5,498 bases of DNA from Candidatus Hodarchaeota archaeon (GTDB lineage Archaea; Asgardarchaeota; Heimdallarchaeia; Hodarchaeales; YT1-057): positions 1-5,498 of the forward strand of contig JAEOTI010000697.1 of assembly GCA_016839955.1 (NCBI GenBank). Direction: 5' to 3'. Within the stretch, counting starts at the first letter, position 1, and every line of letters starts with the position of its first letter. A program made the translations under genes and the position numbers. The notes under the pieces are model-generated. The model was not told the DNA's origin. It did no database searches and was given only the letters and a program-made list of their open reading frames with translations. Shown here piece after piece: positions 1 through 5,498 of the stretch.

Positions 1-1270
1 CAATACCTAGAGCAACTGCTAAAATATAATCATCGGTTCGATTTAACTGAGATTCCGTAAGAAGCGCCACCTGCCAAGGTCCATTTTGAAAACTTGATAG
101 ATTCCAAGTATCAACAAAAATTAACACTGTATTACCGTTTGAGTTTAAATTAATAGGTTCTAACGTTGTTTCATTCGTAGAATCGACAAATCTGGAAGTA
201 TATTGAGAAATATCTGTTATTATATTTGTATAATCATTCAGAAAGCTCTGATTCATTTGGATGCTTTGAGAACTGTGGGTACTGTTTTCAAACTCAACAA
301 AAGATAAGGAATCATTCCAAGTTTTAAATAAAGAAGATTGAAGGGCTTTAACATCAGATTCTTTTGCGTGAGTAAATCCAATAATACCTAAACCCATTTC
401 TTTTACTTCTAAGGTTGCTTTTACATTAGTTAAATCATTAAAGTTAAAGACCATATAAGTAAGGGGGGAAAAATTCCTAGGACCAACAGATAGCTCTGTA
501 TTAATTTTTTTCTGATCTTTAATCAAGATTTGTCCTTGCATAGGACCTATTAATGTAGCTAGGATCAAAATAAAAATTGATAACAAAACATATTGACTCC
601 GGAGAGAAGAAACAGACTTTTCTATATTGATACGTGAATTTATTCTATCAGGAATTATATTTCTTCCAACAACAACTACCCAAGCAATGAAAATTAAGAT
701 GTGAACGAAAAGATCTGAAATATCCCAAGTAATTGCTTGTGATCCAAATTCTGCAATTCTTTCTTGTGGAGACCAGTTATAAACGTAGTATAACCGCCCT
801 TCACTTGAAGATAAACGGTTAACACTCATTGTAAGACCTGTAATGGTAAAAGGAAGAAAACCAAGAGGTTTCACACTTGTTTCGAGTACGAAAGAGAAAT
901 CGTAAAATCGATCACTCAAAGGCCAGAAAATTGCAATTGGACCCATACCTAAATCCAATAATATGTGTAATTCCCAAAAAACAGCAGCGAGAATGATCAT
1001 GTCTCCATAAAAATCGTAGTTATCCCCTTTCTTTACTAGTTCGTTCTTTACAATAAGTCCAATAAGCAAAATGAGAAGAGGGCCAAAAATCGAATGCGAT
1101 GGTCCACGATGGAAGAGATAAACAAAATCAAAGTCTGGTAGGACAGTAACTAGGTTTAATATAAGAAAATGGATTTTTTTTCGTTCAGAAAACTCCTTTC
1201 TTAATCTTTCACCCATTGTAATCCAAACGAATAAACCTGCAAGTGCAAAATGAGTAGGAGAATAAGTCAT
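1..1270 (-). CDS. YdjM/PF04307-like membrane-bound metal-dependent hydrolase with C-terminal ectodomain, 3'-truncated by window edge
   Basis: Reading the complement from ATG at 1270-1268 gives 423 uninterrupted codons that run off the left edge, so the C-terminus is missing. I assign the YdjM/PF04307 family from ordered motifs: His7 in an N-terminal THFALAG, LPDFDFVY (Asp46, Asp48), HRGPSHSIF (His54, Ser58, His59), and WELHILLDLGMGP (His102, Asp106) followed by FWP. These His/Asp residues are the presumed metal ligands of the family; its physiological substrate is poorly defined. Hydrophobic segments lie near residues 34-50, 59-76, 89-115, 186-203 and 227-243. After the last one comes a hydrophilic stretch of about 180 residues with several N-X-S/T sequons, probably extracytoplasmic and not part of the core family. 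A GAGGG SD (1278-1282) lies 7 nt before the ATG, which supports this start; an in-frame TTG two codons upstream would be too close to it. Family call fairly sure; reaction unknown. Confidence 0.8.
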   Translation of the reverse strand, partial: MTYSPTHFALAGLFVWITMGERLRKEFSERKKIHFLILNLVTVLPDFDFVYLFHRGPSHSIFGPLLILLIGLIVKNELVKKGDNYDFYGDMIILAAVFWELHILLDLGMGPIAIFWPLSDRFYDFSFVLETSVKPLGFLPFTITGLTMSVNRLSSSEGRLYYVYNWSPQERIAEFGSQAITWDISDLFVHILIFIAWVVVVGRNIIPDRINSRINIEKSVSSLRSQYVLLSIFILILATLIGPMQGQILIKDQKKINTELSVGPRNFSPLTYMVFNFNDLTNVKATLEVKEMGLGIIGFTHAKESDVKALQSSLFKTWNDSLSFVEFENSTHSSQSIQMNQSFLNDYTNIITDISQYTSRFVDSTNETTLEPINLNSNGNTVLIFVDTWNLSSFQNGPWQVALLTESQLNRTDDYILAVALGI

Positions 1271-1316
1271 GTTCAAGCCCTCAAAATTCACAATCAGTGA
1301 AAATTCGAAATACCAC
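1271..1316 (-). other. Leader between YdjM-like gene and tnpB element end
   Basis: This short gap lies between the YdjM-like start codon and the hairpin at the end of the tnpB element. It contains the SD and a small inverted repeat (TTCAC 1287-1291, GTGAA 1297-1301). It also has a 7-bp direct repeat AAAATTC (1283-1289 and 1300-1306). I see no convincing archaeal TATA box for the minus strand here, so the promoter of the YdjM-like gene may be weak, may lie in the element, or may have been displaced by the insertion. The exact outer boundary of the element is probably within this stretch. Confidence 0.4.
1278..1282 (-). promoter_or_regulatory. Ribosome binding site of the YdjM-like gene
   Basis: On the minus strand GAGGG stands 7 nt before the ATG at 1270-1268. 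It is the best SD match in the leader and decides for this ATG over the in-frame TTG at 1276-1274, which would be only about 1 nt from the SD. Confidence 0.6.
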
Positions 1317-1331
1317 ACCTATTTGATAGGT
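1317..1331 (-). repeat. Right-end hairpin of the tnpB element
   Basis: A perfect 6-bp inverted repeat, ACCTAT and ATAGGT, encloses a 3-nt loop just past the tnpB stop codon. In IS200/IS605 elements such subterminal hairpins are bound by the Y1 transposase TnpA. The same region is usually transcribed as the 3' part of the TnpB guide (omega) RNA. The hairpin itself is seen directly; its role is inferred from position. Confidence 0.55.
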
Positions 1332-1362
1332 TACAACAAATGAGTCAAATATTCATTTGCTT

Positions 1363-2568
1363 TCAAACAAATAATTCAATTCGTTTAGGGTGTAACCCAA
1401 CACCCTCTATTCCCTCAGCAAAAGCCTTGGGAACTACTTTTTTCATAATATTGTATGCTCCGTTTACATCAGCATTGATTAGAGTTCCATCTGATGTTCG
1501 GAATAATCCCCTCTTAATTCGTTTGCCTTGATACTTGGAGTGTTTTTGGATAGGTTCGTTGTCGAGGAAGGAACATTTAGAGGTGTAGTCTTCATCTGTT
1601 GTAATGAAGTGAATCCCTTCATCTTCACACTTGTACTCTAACTGTTTTATTAACATATAGAAAGGTACATTAACAAAATGCTGATTATTCTTCTTACCAA
1701 TGTTAATGTTTTGCTTCCATTTTTGATTATATCCTACTACTAAAGTATCAATCTTATTTTTGAGACATCAATTAATCAAAAAACGACTCGCTTTGTGTAG
1801 ACGATCTTTTATTTGTTTTTTTTCTATTTAAGAACGTATGTTGTTGTTTTTTACTACTTTTGAGTTCTATTCTGTCATAAATACTTTGTAACATACTATT
1901 TTGTTTGTTAAAATATTGATTTAAAGCTTTAATACTCTTACCATTGAGAACAATTGGTGGTGCACCAATGTTATTTACTAAAGTTAAAAGATTGTTGAGA
2001 CCTAAATCAATACTAACAACTCTGTTCTGTTGTAATTGTAATTGAGGGGTATCTCTCTCGTAAATGACCTCTAGCAAGTATCCTATTCCTTGTGGAAGAA
2101 TCCTAGCACCTTTGAGTTTGTGTTTGACTCGTGTTTTAATCTTCAGAATATCTTTGGGGAAGTAAATAAACCCATTTTTGAATCGTACTTGCTGACTCGT
2201 GAATGATACTAGTAATTCTCCATTCCTTTTACGATATTTTGGAAGTTTTGGTCTACCAAGATACTTTTCAGGATTTTTTTTCCAATCTTTGATAGATCTG
2301 AAGAACGATAACCAGTTCTTGTCTAGAAGTCGTAGTATTTGTTGAGAGGTTTGAGCAGGTAATTTCTAGATTGTTGAACATCCTTAATAAGCCAATTCAA
2401 GGTATTATAACGTATCCATTTGCCAGTCTTAAAGAACCATTGTCTAACAATGTAATTTGCTTCGTTATAGAGGTTGTTAGATGAATGGGTTAAAGCTCGC
2501 AGTGTTGGAGTCGGTCTCAGCCAGATTTGTTCTGTTCGAAAACTCACCGCCATTCCTCTTCCTCTCAT
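1363..2568 (-). pseudogene. tnpB: tnpB, RNA-guided nuclease of IS200/IS605 family, broken by two frameshifts and one stop
   Basis: Three minus-strand segments join into one TnpB/OrfB of about 400 residues, the normal family length. Segment 1 (from ATG 2568) carries FRTEQIWLRP and NLYNEANYIVRQWFFKTGKW. Near 2355-2368 the frame shifts (one base, or 1 mod 3, missing) into LPAQTSQQILRLLDKNW and NPEKYLGRPKLPKYR. Segment 2 holds the RuvC-I motif SIDLGLNNL with its catalytic Asp. In the A8 run (T run 1816-1823) one extra base shifts the frame again; removing it restores KQIKDRLHKASRFLIN. TGA at 1770-1768 then interrupts, and the same frame continues as VVGYNQKWKQ, YTSKCSFLDNE and the RuvC-III motif INADVNGAYNI to the stop at 1363. 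Only one Cys remains where many TnpBs have a four-Cys zinc ribbon, and RuvC-II reads GYN instead of an acidic motif; both are traits of this OrfB subgroup. Start could also be ATG 2553. As read, it cannot give full-length nuclease. Confidence 0.88.
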
Positions 2569-2633
2569 TTTTAAACAGATTGGTTTTCCTTAAATAGTTT
2601 GAAGAGAGGGACTTGAAAATTTACTAGGAATTG

Positions 2634-2653
2634 TTTGATAATATCATTTGATA
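2634..2653. repeat. Left-end repeat cluster of the tnpB element
   Basis: TTTGATA occurs at 2634-2640 and 2647-2653, with TATCA between them (2642-2646). This gives two alternative small hairpins: TGATA-A-TATCA, and TATCA-TT-TGATA. The block lies about 65-85 bp upstream of the tnpB start and shares ATTTGATA with the hairpin at the other end, so it is the best candidate for the element's left end. The sequence is AT-rich and the stems are short, so chance similarity is possible. Confidence 0.4.
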
Positions 2654-2682
2654 ACATTTGAAACAAAAAGTTCGATTTATTA

Positions 2683-2690
2683 TTATATAT
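2683..2690 (+). promoter_or_regulatory. TATA-like promoter box for the yjbQ-family gene
   Basis: TTATATAT sits in a run of A and T about 60 bp before the TTG start at 2749. An archaeal transcript initiating about 25 bp downstream would begin near 2712-2716. That would leave a leader of roughly 35 nt containing the SD. No clear purine-rich BRE precedes the box. The assignment assumes an archaeal host. Confidence 0.45.
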
Positions 2691-2731
2691 TAGAAACTGA
2701 ATTTTCTTCAAGTTGAAAGGATCTAGAGCTT

Positions 2732-2739
2732 AAGGAGAG
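2732..2739 (+). promoter_or_regulatory. Strong Shine-Dalgarno deciding a TTG start
   Basis: AAGGAGAG precedes the TTG at 2749 by 9 nt. An in-frame TAA at 2740-2742 lies immediately upstream of the TTG, and the first in-frame ATG is codon 97, far inside the conserved domain. The SD and the stop together fix the start at TTG. Confidence 0.8.
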
Positions 2740-2748
2740 TAACCAAAA

Positions 2749-3168
2749 TTGACTGTAGTAGTCGATGAAATTCACATTAAAACCAAGAAAGAGTTAGATA
2801 TCGTTGATATTACACCCGTTCTTCAAAATTGCTTAGGTAAATGTGATTTGAAGAATGGGACTCTAAACGTTTTCATACCTGGTGCTACTGGAGCAATTAC
2901 CACTATTGAATACGAGCCGGGCTTAATAAAAGATCTTCCTGCCGCATTAGACAGATTAATCCCAAAAAAACATTACTATTTTCACCATGAGACTTGGCAT
3001 GATGATAACGGTCATAGTCACGTAAGAGCTTCTCTGATGTCTCCATCTCTTACTATTCCTTTTGTTAAAAGTCGCTTGATTCTTGGTACTTGGCAGCAGG
3101 TAATTTTCGTCGAATTAGATACTCGTGCACGAAGTCGTAAATTAGCTGTGACAATAATTGGTGAATGA
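2749..3168 (+). CDS. yjbQ: YjbQ/UPF0047 family protein (secondary thiamine-phosphate synthase-like)
   Basis: This intact 139-residue protein matches the usual length of the YjbQ/UPF0047 family, small cytosolic proteins with a compact single-domain fold. Conserved features in order are Glu54 in TTIEYEPG, Asp62 in KDLPAAL, His79/His80, and the signature WHDDNGHSHVRASLMSPS at 83-100 (His84, Asn87, His89, His91). These are followed by ILGTWQQ (111-117), then Glu122, Asp124, Arg126 and Arg130. Members are reported to have weak thiamine-phosphate synthase activity, but the physiological role is unsettled, so that name is a family label only. The start is TTG, fixed by a strong SD and an in-frame TAA two codons upstream. 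It is transcribed away from the tnpB element and converges on the next gene with a gap of only 13 bp. No thiamine gene is nearby to support a pathway role. Confidence 0.92.
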   Translation: MTVVVDEIHIKTKKELDIVDITPVLQNCLGKCDLKNGTLNVFIPGATGAITTIEYEPGLIKDLPAALDRLIPKKHYYFHHETWHDDNGHSHVRASLMSPSLTIPFVKSRLILGTWQQVIFVELDTRARSRKLAVTIIGE

Positions 3169-3181
3169 GACGTTTGGGAAT

Positions 3182-4027
3182 CTATTCAAGTCCTCCTTGA
3201 ATATCTTTCACCTTTAAAAGACGGATAGCTATATAAACTAAAGGAATAAGGGCTACAATAGCAATACTAATCCAAGTTCGATTGATTGCCTCTGCAATTC
3301 TTTTATTTTCCTCTGTTGGAATATGGATATTAGTATCGATCAAATGGATCGTTTCATTATAACTAGTCCCTCGATTTTTCCAGTTAATCCACAAATTTCC
3401 TCCCGCTAATACCCCTGTAGTCATTTCATAAAAAAAGCTGATTTTAAATTGAACCGTTCTGTTTATTTGAGATGTTCCAACCTGCCAAGAATTAACGGTC
3501 CCTAAATCAGTAATTAATTGATTTTGATCTTCTACAGTAAGAGAAATGTTAAACGTTTTAATCTTCGAGCCAATAGTGATATTTTTTGGATGAATCCAGA
3601 AGGGTGTATAATTTGGAACACCTTGATCAAAATAATCACCATATATGGCTTCTAGGAGACCATCTGGTGGAACATTTACATTTGATAACAATCTAGAAGA
3701 TCTATTTTCAACCATAGTCCCATTTTCCACACCTTTTATCCATCCAACATCAAAGATCACATTAAGCGTAGATGTTATTGTTTCATTTTGGGAGTCTTGA
3801 AAGTCTCCATAGTGAACTTTTAAGAGAGCTGGCAGGAAGGGTATGCCGTCTATCGCCACATACATTCTGTAAGTAAGTTTAAAACCCGTAAAAGGTATTT
3901 GTTGGTTCTCTGAAGTAATGTTACTAGTAGTAGCAGAACTTTCTGGTCGAATCATATAAATGGTCAGAAAAAGAATTATCAGTGTAATAATGTGAAAATG
4001 ATGTTGTTTCATTTTAATTGACTTCAT
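3182..4027 (-). CDS. Unrecognised bitopic, sequon-rich surface protein
   Basis: I do not recognise a family. The 281-residue protein starts with a short basic, His-containing segment and a hydrophobic stretch (about 11-26), either a signal peptide or signal anchor. It ends with a second hydrophobic segment (about 251-270) followed by a basic tail (RLLKVKD). This predicts a large extracytoplasmic domain of about 220 residues anchored at its C-terminus. About ten N-X-S/T sequons occur (for example Asn36, 81, 102, 108, 139, 149, 160, 189, 224, 249), fitting archaeal N-glycosylation. The late segment FFYEMTTGVLAGGNLWIN resembles a strand-turn-strand found in archaeal extracytoplasmic beta-rich proteins. 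ATG 4027 is the longest start; ATG 4012 (codon 6) would give a tighter signal sequence. Neither has a good SD, so the transcript may be leaderless or nearly so. It is divergent from the ABC exporter operon and convergent with the yjbQ-family gene. Confidence 0.8.
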   Translation of the reverse strand: MKSIKMKQHHFHIITLIILFLTIYMIRPESSATTSNITSENQQIPFTGFKLTYRMYVAIDGIPFLPALLKVHYGDFQDSQNETITSTLNVIFDVGWIKGVENGTMVENRSSRLLSNVNVPPDGLLEAIYGDYFDQGVPNYTPFWIHPKNITIGSKIKTFNISLTVEDQNQLITDLGTVNSWQVGTSQINRTVQFKISFFYEMTTGVLAGGNLWINWKNRGTSYNETIHLIDTNIHIPTEENKRIAEAINRTWISIAIVALIPLVYIAIRLLKVKDIQGGLE

Positions 4028-4147
4028 ATCAATTAAAACCTAAAAAAATAATCTAATAACGTTTTTCAAGATTTACAAGTTTACTGGAGATTGATGGGAC
4101 AATTCTATGGGCAATAAAATCATTTGAAATTTTGGATTTTGACTTCA
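4028..4147. promoter_or_regulatory. Divergent intergenic region serving the surface protein and the ABC exporter
   Basis: These 120 bp must carry promoters for the minus-strand surface protein and the plus-strand ABC operon. An A/T-rich block at 4041-4050 (TAAAAAAATA) is the only TATA-like candidate and could serve the plus strand; it is weak. GGAG at 4086-4089 is a good SD, but 4 nt later it leads into a seven-codon ORF (ATG 4094, peptide MGQFYGQ, stop 4115-4117) in frame with the ATPase. A second mini-ORF starts at ATG 4107 (MGNKII, stop 4125-4127). The ATPase's own ATG at 4148 has only a weak GGA at 4134-4136. Translation of the ATPase may therefore depend on upstream initiation or be damped by it. 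Confidence 0.4.
4107..4126 (+). repeat. Upstream copy of duplicated ATPase start region
   Basis: ATGGGCAATAAAATCATTTG matches the ATPase gene's first 20 bases at 18 of 20 positions. Identity is weaker but still visible for a few bases upstream (ATTCT against CTTCA). The offset is 41 bp, which is not a multiple of three. This copy therefore reads MGNKII and then TGA, while the downstream copy continues into the gene. Confidence 0.75.
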
Positions 4148-4167
4148 ATGACCAATAAAATCATTTG
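4148..4167 (+). repeat. Downstream copy of duplicated ATPase start region
   Basis: ATGACCAATAAAATCATTTG is the second copy and encodes MTNKII-C, the N-terminus of the ATPase. Its partner lies 41 bp upstream at 4107-4126. A partial tandem duplication followed by divergence is the simplest explanation. Confidence 0.75.
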
Positions 4168-4828
4168 TAATAACCTAACAAAAAGCTATAGGAGTATCTC
4201 TGCTCGAATAAGGATCAAAGCTTTAACAAATTTCAATATGTCTGTAAAAGAGTCTGAATTAACTGCATTAATTGGTAGAAATGGCTCGGGTAAATCCACA
4301 ATCCTTAGAATTCTCGCAACATTAATCAAGCCATCATCCGGGACCGTTATAATAAACAGTGACACATTTGGGTCTTTGGATATTAAGAAAGATGGTAACA
4401 AAGTTCGAAAGGAAATTGGATTCTTATCTGAGAACCCCTACTTCTATTCAGAAGTCTCAGCATATAATACATTATTATATTTAGCCCGTTTACGAGGTAA
4501 TAAAGATCCTGAAAAAGTAATTCAACTATTAAACAGATTTAAACTGAAAAAATGGGCACACGTCCCAATTAATGTTTTTAGTCATGGAATGCGTCAAAGA
4601 ATGGGAATTGTTTCTACTCTCGTTTCGGACCCGTCAGTGATTTTACTAGATGAACCATTTCAAGGCCTGGATACACAAAGTGTTGCTGAAATTGCGACTA
4701 TTCTAAGGGAAGAACAAACAGAGCATATGAGGACAATACTTTACACAACTCACGATCCAAGAATGGTCGAAGAAGCAGATCGTTCAATTAAAATTGAGAC
4801 AGAAAACATAGGGGGAAGAAACGCTTGA
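4148..4828 (+). CDS. ABC transporter ATP-binding protein (ABC-2/DrrA-CcmA-like exporter)
   Basis: This intact 226-residue nucleotide-binding subunit hydrolyses ATP to drive an ABC-2 type exporter at the cytoplasmic membrane; the substrate is unknown. Motifs in order: Walker A GRNGSGKST (43-51), a Q-loop position reading LSENP (Glu95 instead of Gln), an ABC signature FSHGMRQRM (144-152), Walker B VILLDEP (164-170, with Asp168 and catalytic Glu169), D-loop GLD (173-175), and switch His202 in TTHD. The Glu at the Q-loop and the SHGMRQ signature are common in the DrrA/CcmA-like group, so neither suggests inactivity. I chose ATG 4148 because IICNNLTKSY, the normal first strand of the fold, begins three residues later. 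A TTG at 4124 would add eight residues without an SD. Its stop overlaps the start of the permease gene by 4 bp, so the two are translationally coupled. The start region is duplicated just upstream. Confidence 0.93.
   Translation: MTNKIICNNLTKSYRSISARIRIKALTNFNMSVKESELTALIGRNGSGKSTILRILATLIKPSSGTVIINSDTFGSLDIKKDGNKVRKEIGFLSENPYFYSEVSAYNTLLYLARLRGNKDPEKVIQLLNRFKLKKWAHVPINVFSHGMRQRMGIVSTLVSDPSVILLDEPFQGLDTQSVAEIATILREEQTEHMRTILYTTHDPRMVEEADRSIKIETENIGGRNA
4811..4816 (+). promoter_or_regulatory. Ribosome binding site inside the ATPase gene for the coupled permease
   Basis: GGGGGA lies 8 nt before the TTG at 4825 and within the last codons of the ATPase. It supports initiation at the TTGA overlap by reinitiating ribosomes. 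The match to a classical SD is imperfect, needing one G-U pair. Confidence 0.45.
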
Positions 4829-5498
4829 ATAACATAACGACAATTACTATTTTCGAAACAAAACGGTTTTTATTTTCCTCAAAGATTATCCTCATTTTTT
4901 TAGTCTCAACTATCCCTACTCTGTTTTATTTACAATTTGTTTCAAGAGAAGCTCCAATAATTGCGAATGTAGAGGGTACACAACTGGAAATGACACTATT
5001 AGCAATTTTAGTTTACTTCAGCCATTTTATAGGAACTCTCGTAGCTATACTCGTAGTAACAGATCTAATTGCAGGAGAACGCTCCCTTGATGTTCTATTA
5101 ACGAGTGCAACGTCACGTACGACAATTTTAATCGGTAAAACAATGGCATCTCTTGTCATTACATGTTTAACATTATTTTTTTGTTTTATTTCATCTATCT
5201 TTGTATTTATGGCTTTAGCTGATCTTCCATCAATTGAATGGCATATCAGAAGTTTTATAATCTCAGTTGGTCTTATAATTTTTCCAATAGCCTTTTCTTT
5301 ATTGTTCAGTGTTATTGCGCTATTACTTCGTGATTTATCTCCATCCACAGCAACTTATCTTCCCCTATTTCTTTTTTTTATTTCACCTTTCATTATTTGG
5401 ACAAGTATTTCTCTCCGTTTTTTCGAAGCTGGGATGGCAGATTATACCTATCTAGGTTGGGTGGATGAGATCATTTCTTATGAATTTAATATGACTGG
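4825..5498 (+). CDS. ABC-2 type transporter permease, 3'-truncated by window edge
   Basis: A TTG at 4825, sharing TTGA with the ATPase stop codon, opens 224 codons that run off the window. A GGGGGA stretch (4811-4816) 8 nt upstream is a plausible SD. The protein begins with a short cytoplasmic segment ending in FETKRF. Hydrophobic segments follow at about 19-39, 57-82, 106-132, 142-168 and 176-198, and at least one more is expected beyond the edge. The loop after the second segment reads DLIAGERSLDVLLTSATSR (80-98) and then TTILIGK. This is the GER...R...GK pattern typical of ABC-2 permeases, where the loop contacts the ATPase. It forms the membrane half of the exporter encoded with the upstream ATPase; substrate unknown. 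The next possible start (ATG, codon 56) would lose the first membrane segment, so TTG is preferred. Confidence 0.87.
   Translation, partial: MNNITTITIFETKRFLFSSKIILIFLVSTIPTLFYLQFVSREAPIIANVEGTQLEMTLLAILVYFSHFIGTLVAILVVTDLIAGERSLDVLLTSATSRTTILIGKTMASLVITCLTLFFCFISSIFVFMALADLPSIEWHIRSFIISVGLIIFPIAFSLLFSVIALLLRDLSPSTATYLPLFLFFISPFIIWTSISLRFFEAGMADYTYLGWVDEIISYEFNMT

Larger units (their letters stand above)
1317..2653 (-). mobile_element. Decayed tnpB-only IS200/IS605-type (IS1341-like) element
   Basis: The element consists of a broken tnpB on the minus strand and candidate terminal structures. Beyond the tnpB stop lies a perfect hairpin ACCTAT-TTG-ATAGGT (1317-1331), 31 bp from the stop codon. 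Beyond the tnpB start is a cluster of TTTGATA/TATCA repeats (2634-2653). Both ends share ATTTGATA (1321-1328 and 2646-2653), as expected if a Y1 transposase recognises similar subterminal hairpins. No tnpA is present in or next to the element, so it would depend on a transposase supplied in trans. IS200/IS605 elements make no target duplication and have no terminal inverted repeats, so the true ends cannot be fixed from one sequence. The coordinates mark the outermost structures I can see; real tips may extend some tens of bases further. Confidence 0.6.

Noticed and set aside
1283..1306. Operator-like inverted repeat TTCAC-GTGAA with flanking AAAATTC direct repeats upstream of the YdjM-like gene
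   Set aside because: Five-base arms and seven-base AT-rich repeats are expected by chance in this composition, and no regulator gene is nearby.
1340..1531. Plus-strand open frame of 63 codons opposite the tnpB 3' end
   Set aside because: It is antisense to well-conserved TnpB motifs, has no SD, and its protein resembles nothing; it is a shadow of tnpB.
1768..1770. Possible recoding of TGA as Trp in tnpB
   Set aside because: TGA is used as the normal stop of the yjbQ-family gene and the ATPase, TGG encodes Trp throughout, and the same gene has two frameshifts, so simple decay is the better explanation.
1816..1823. Programmed frameshift in the A8 run of tnpB
   Set aside because: The gene has two other disabling lesions, and no stimulatory structure was seen. 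An extra A from mutation or sequencing error suffices.
3169..3181. Bidirectional terminator between the convergent yjbQ-family gene and the surface protein gene
   Set aside because: The 13-bp gap has neither a hairpin nor a T run, so no terminator can be supported from sequence.
4186..4401. Minus-strand open frame of 71 codons inside the ABC ATPase
   Set aside because: It lies opposite the Walker A region of a clear gene and has no independent signal.
5013..5348. Minus-strand open frame of 111 codons inside the permease
   Set aside because: It is antisense to the GER...GK loop and membrane segments of the ABC-2 permease; its polar, Ile/Lys/Arg-rich product is what the complement of membrane-segment codons gives.

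Overview
The window looks like AT-rich archaeal chromosome, possibly from an Asgard-type or other uncultured euryarchaeal-like lineage. This is inferred from three things: secreted or membrane-anchored proteins dense in N-X-S/T glycosylation sequons, TATA-like promoter elements, and mixed ATG/TTG starts with variable Shine-Dalgarno (SD) sites. No single marker gene fixes the taxon. I see no rRNA, tRNA or CRISPR array, and no obvious new defence system.

Layout, left to right. (1) 1-1270, minus strand: a 5' portion of at least 423 codons of a membrane protein. Its N-terminal half carries the motifs of the YdjM/PF04307 'inner-membrane metal-dependent hydrolase' family, and its C-terminal half is a long ectodomain that I do not recognise. 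(2) About 1317-2653: a decayed tnpB-only IS200/IS605-type (IS1341-like) element. It has one tnpB reading frame of about 400 codons broken by two frameshifts and one in-frame TGA, a perfect 6-bp hairpin at the tnpB 3' end, and related TTTGATA/TATCA repeats beyond the 5' end. No tnpA is present. (3) 2749-3168, plus: an intact YjbQ/UPF0047 protein with a TTG start behind a strong SD and a TATA-like box. (4) 3182-4027, minus, convergent with (3): an unrecognised bitopic surface protein with about ten glycosylation sequons. (5) 4148-4828 and 4825-5498+, plus: an ABC-2 type exporter operon. It encodes an ATPase with all nucleotide-binding motifs, followed by a translationally coupled permease that runs off the window.

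How the genes relate: the clear functional unit is the ATPase-permease pair. The sequon-rich protein is divergent from it across a gap of about 120 bp and could share regulation, but nothing proves a link. The tnpB element sits between the divergently oriented YdjM-like and YjbQ genes, so its 3' end abuts the YdjM-like gene's 5' leader. The most unusual small-scale structure is an 18/20-identical repeat of the ATPase start-codon region 41 bp upstream of the real start. The upstream copy now encodes only a six-residue ORF.
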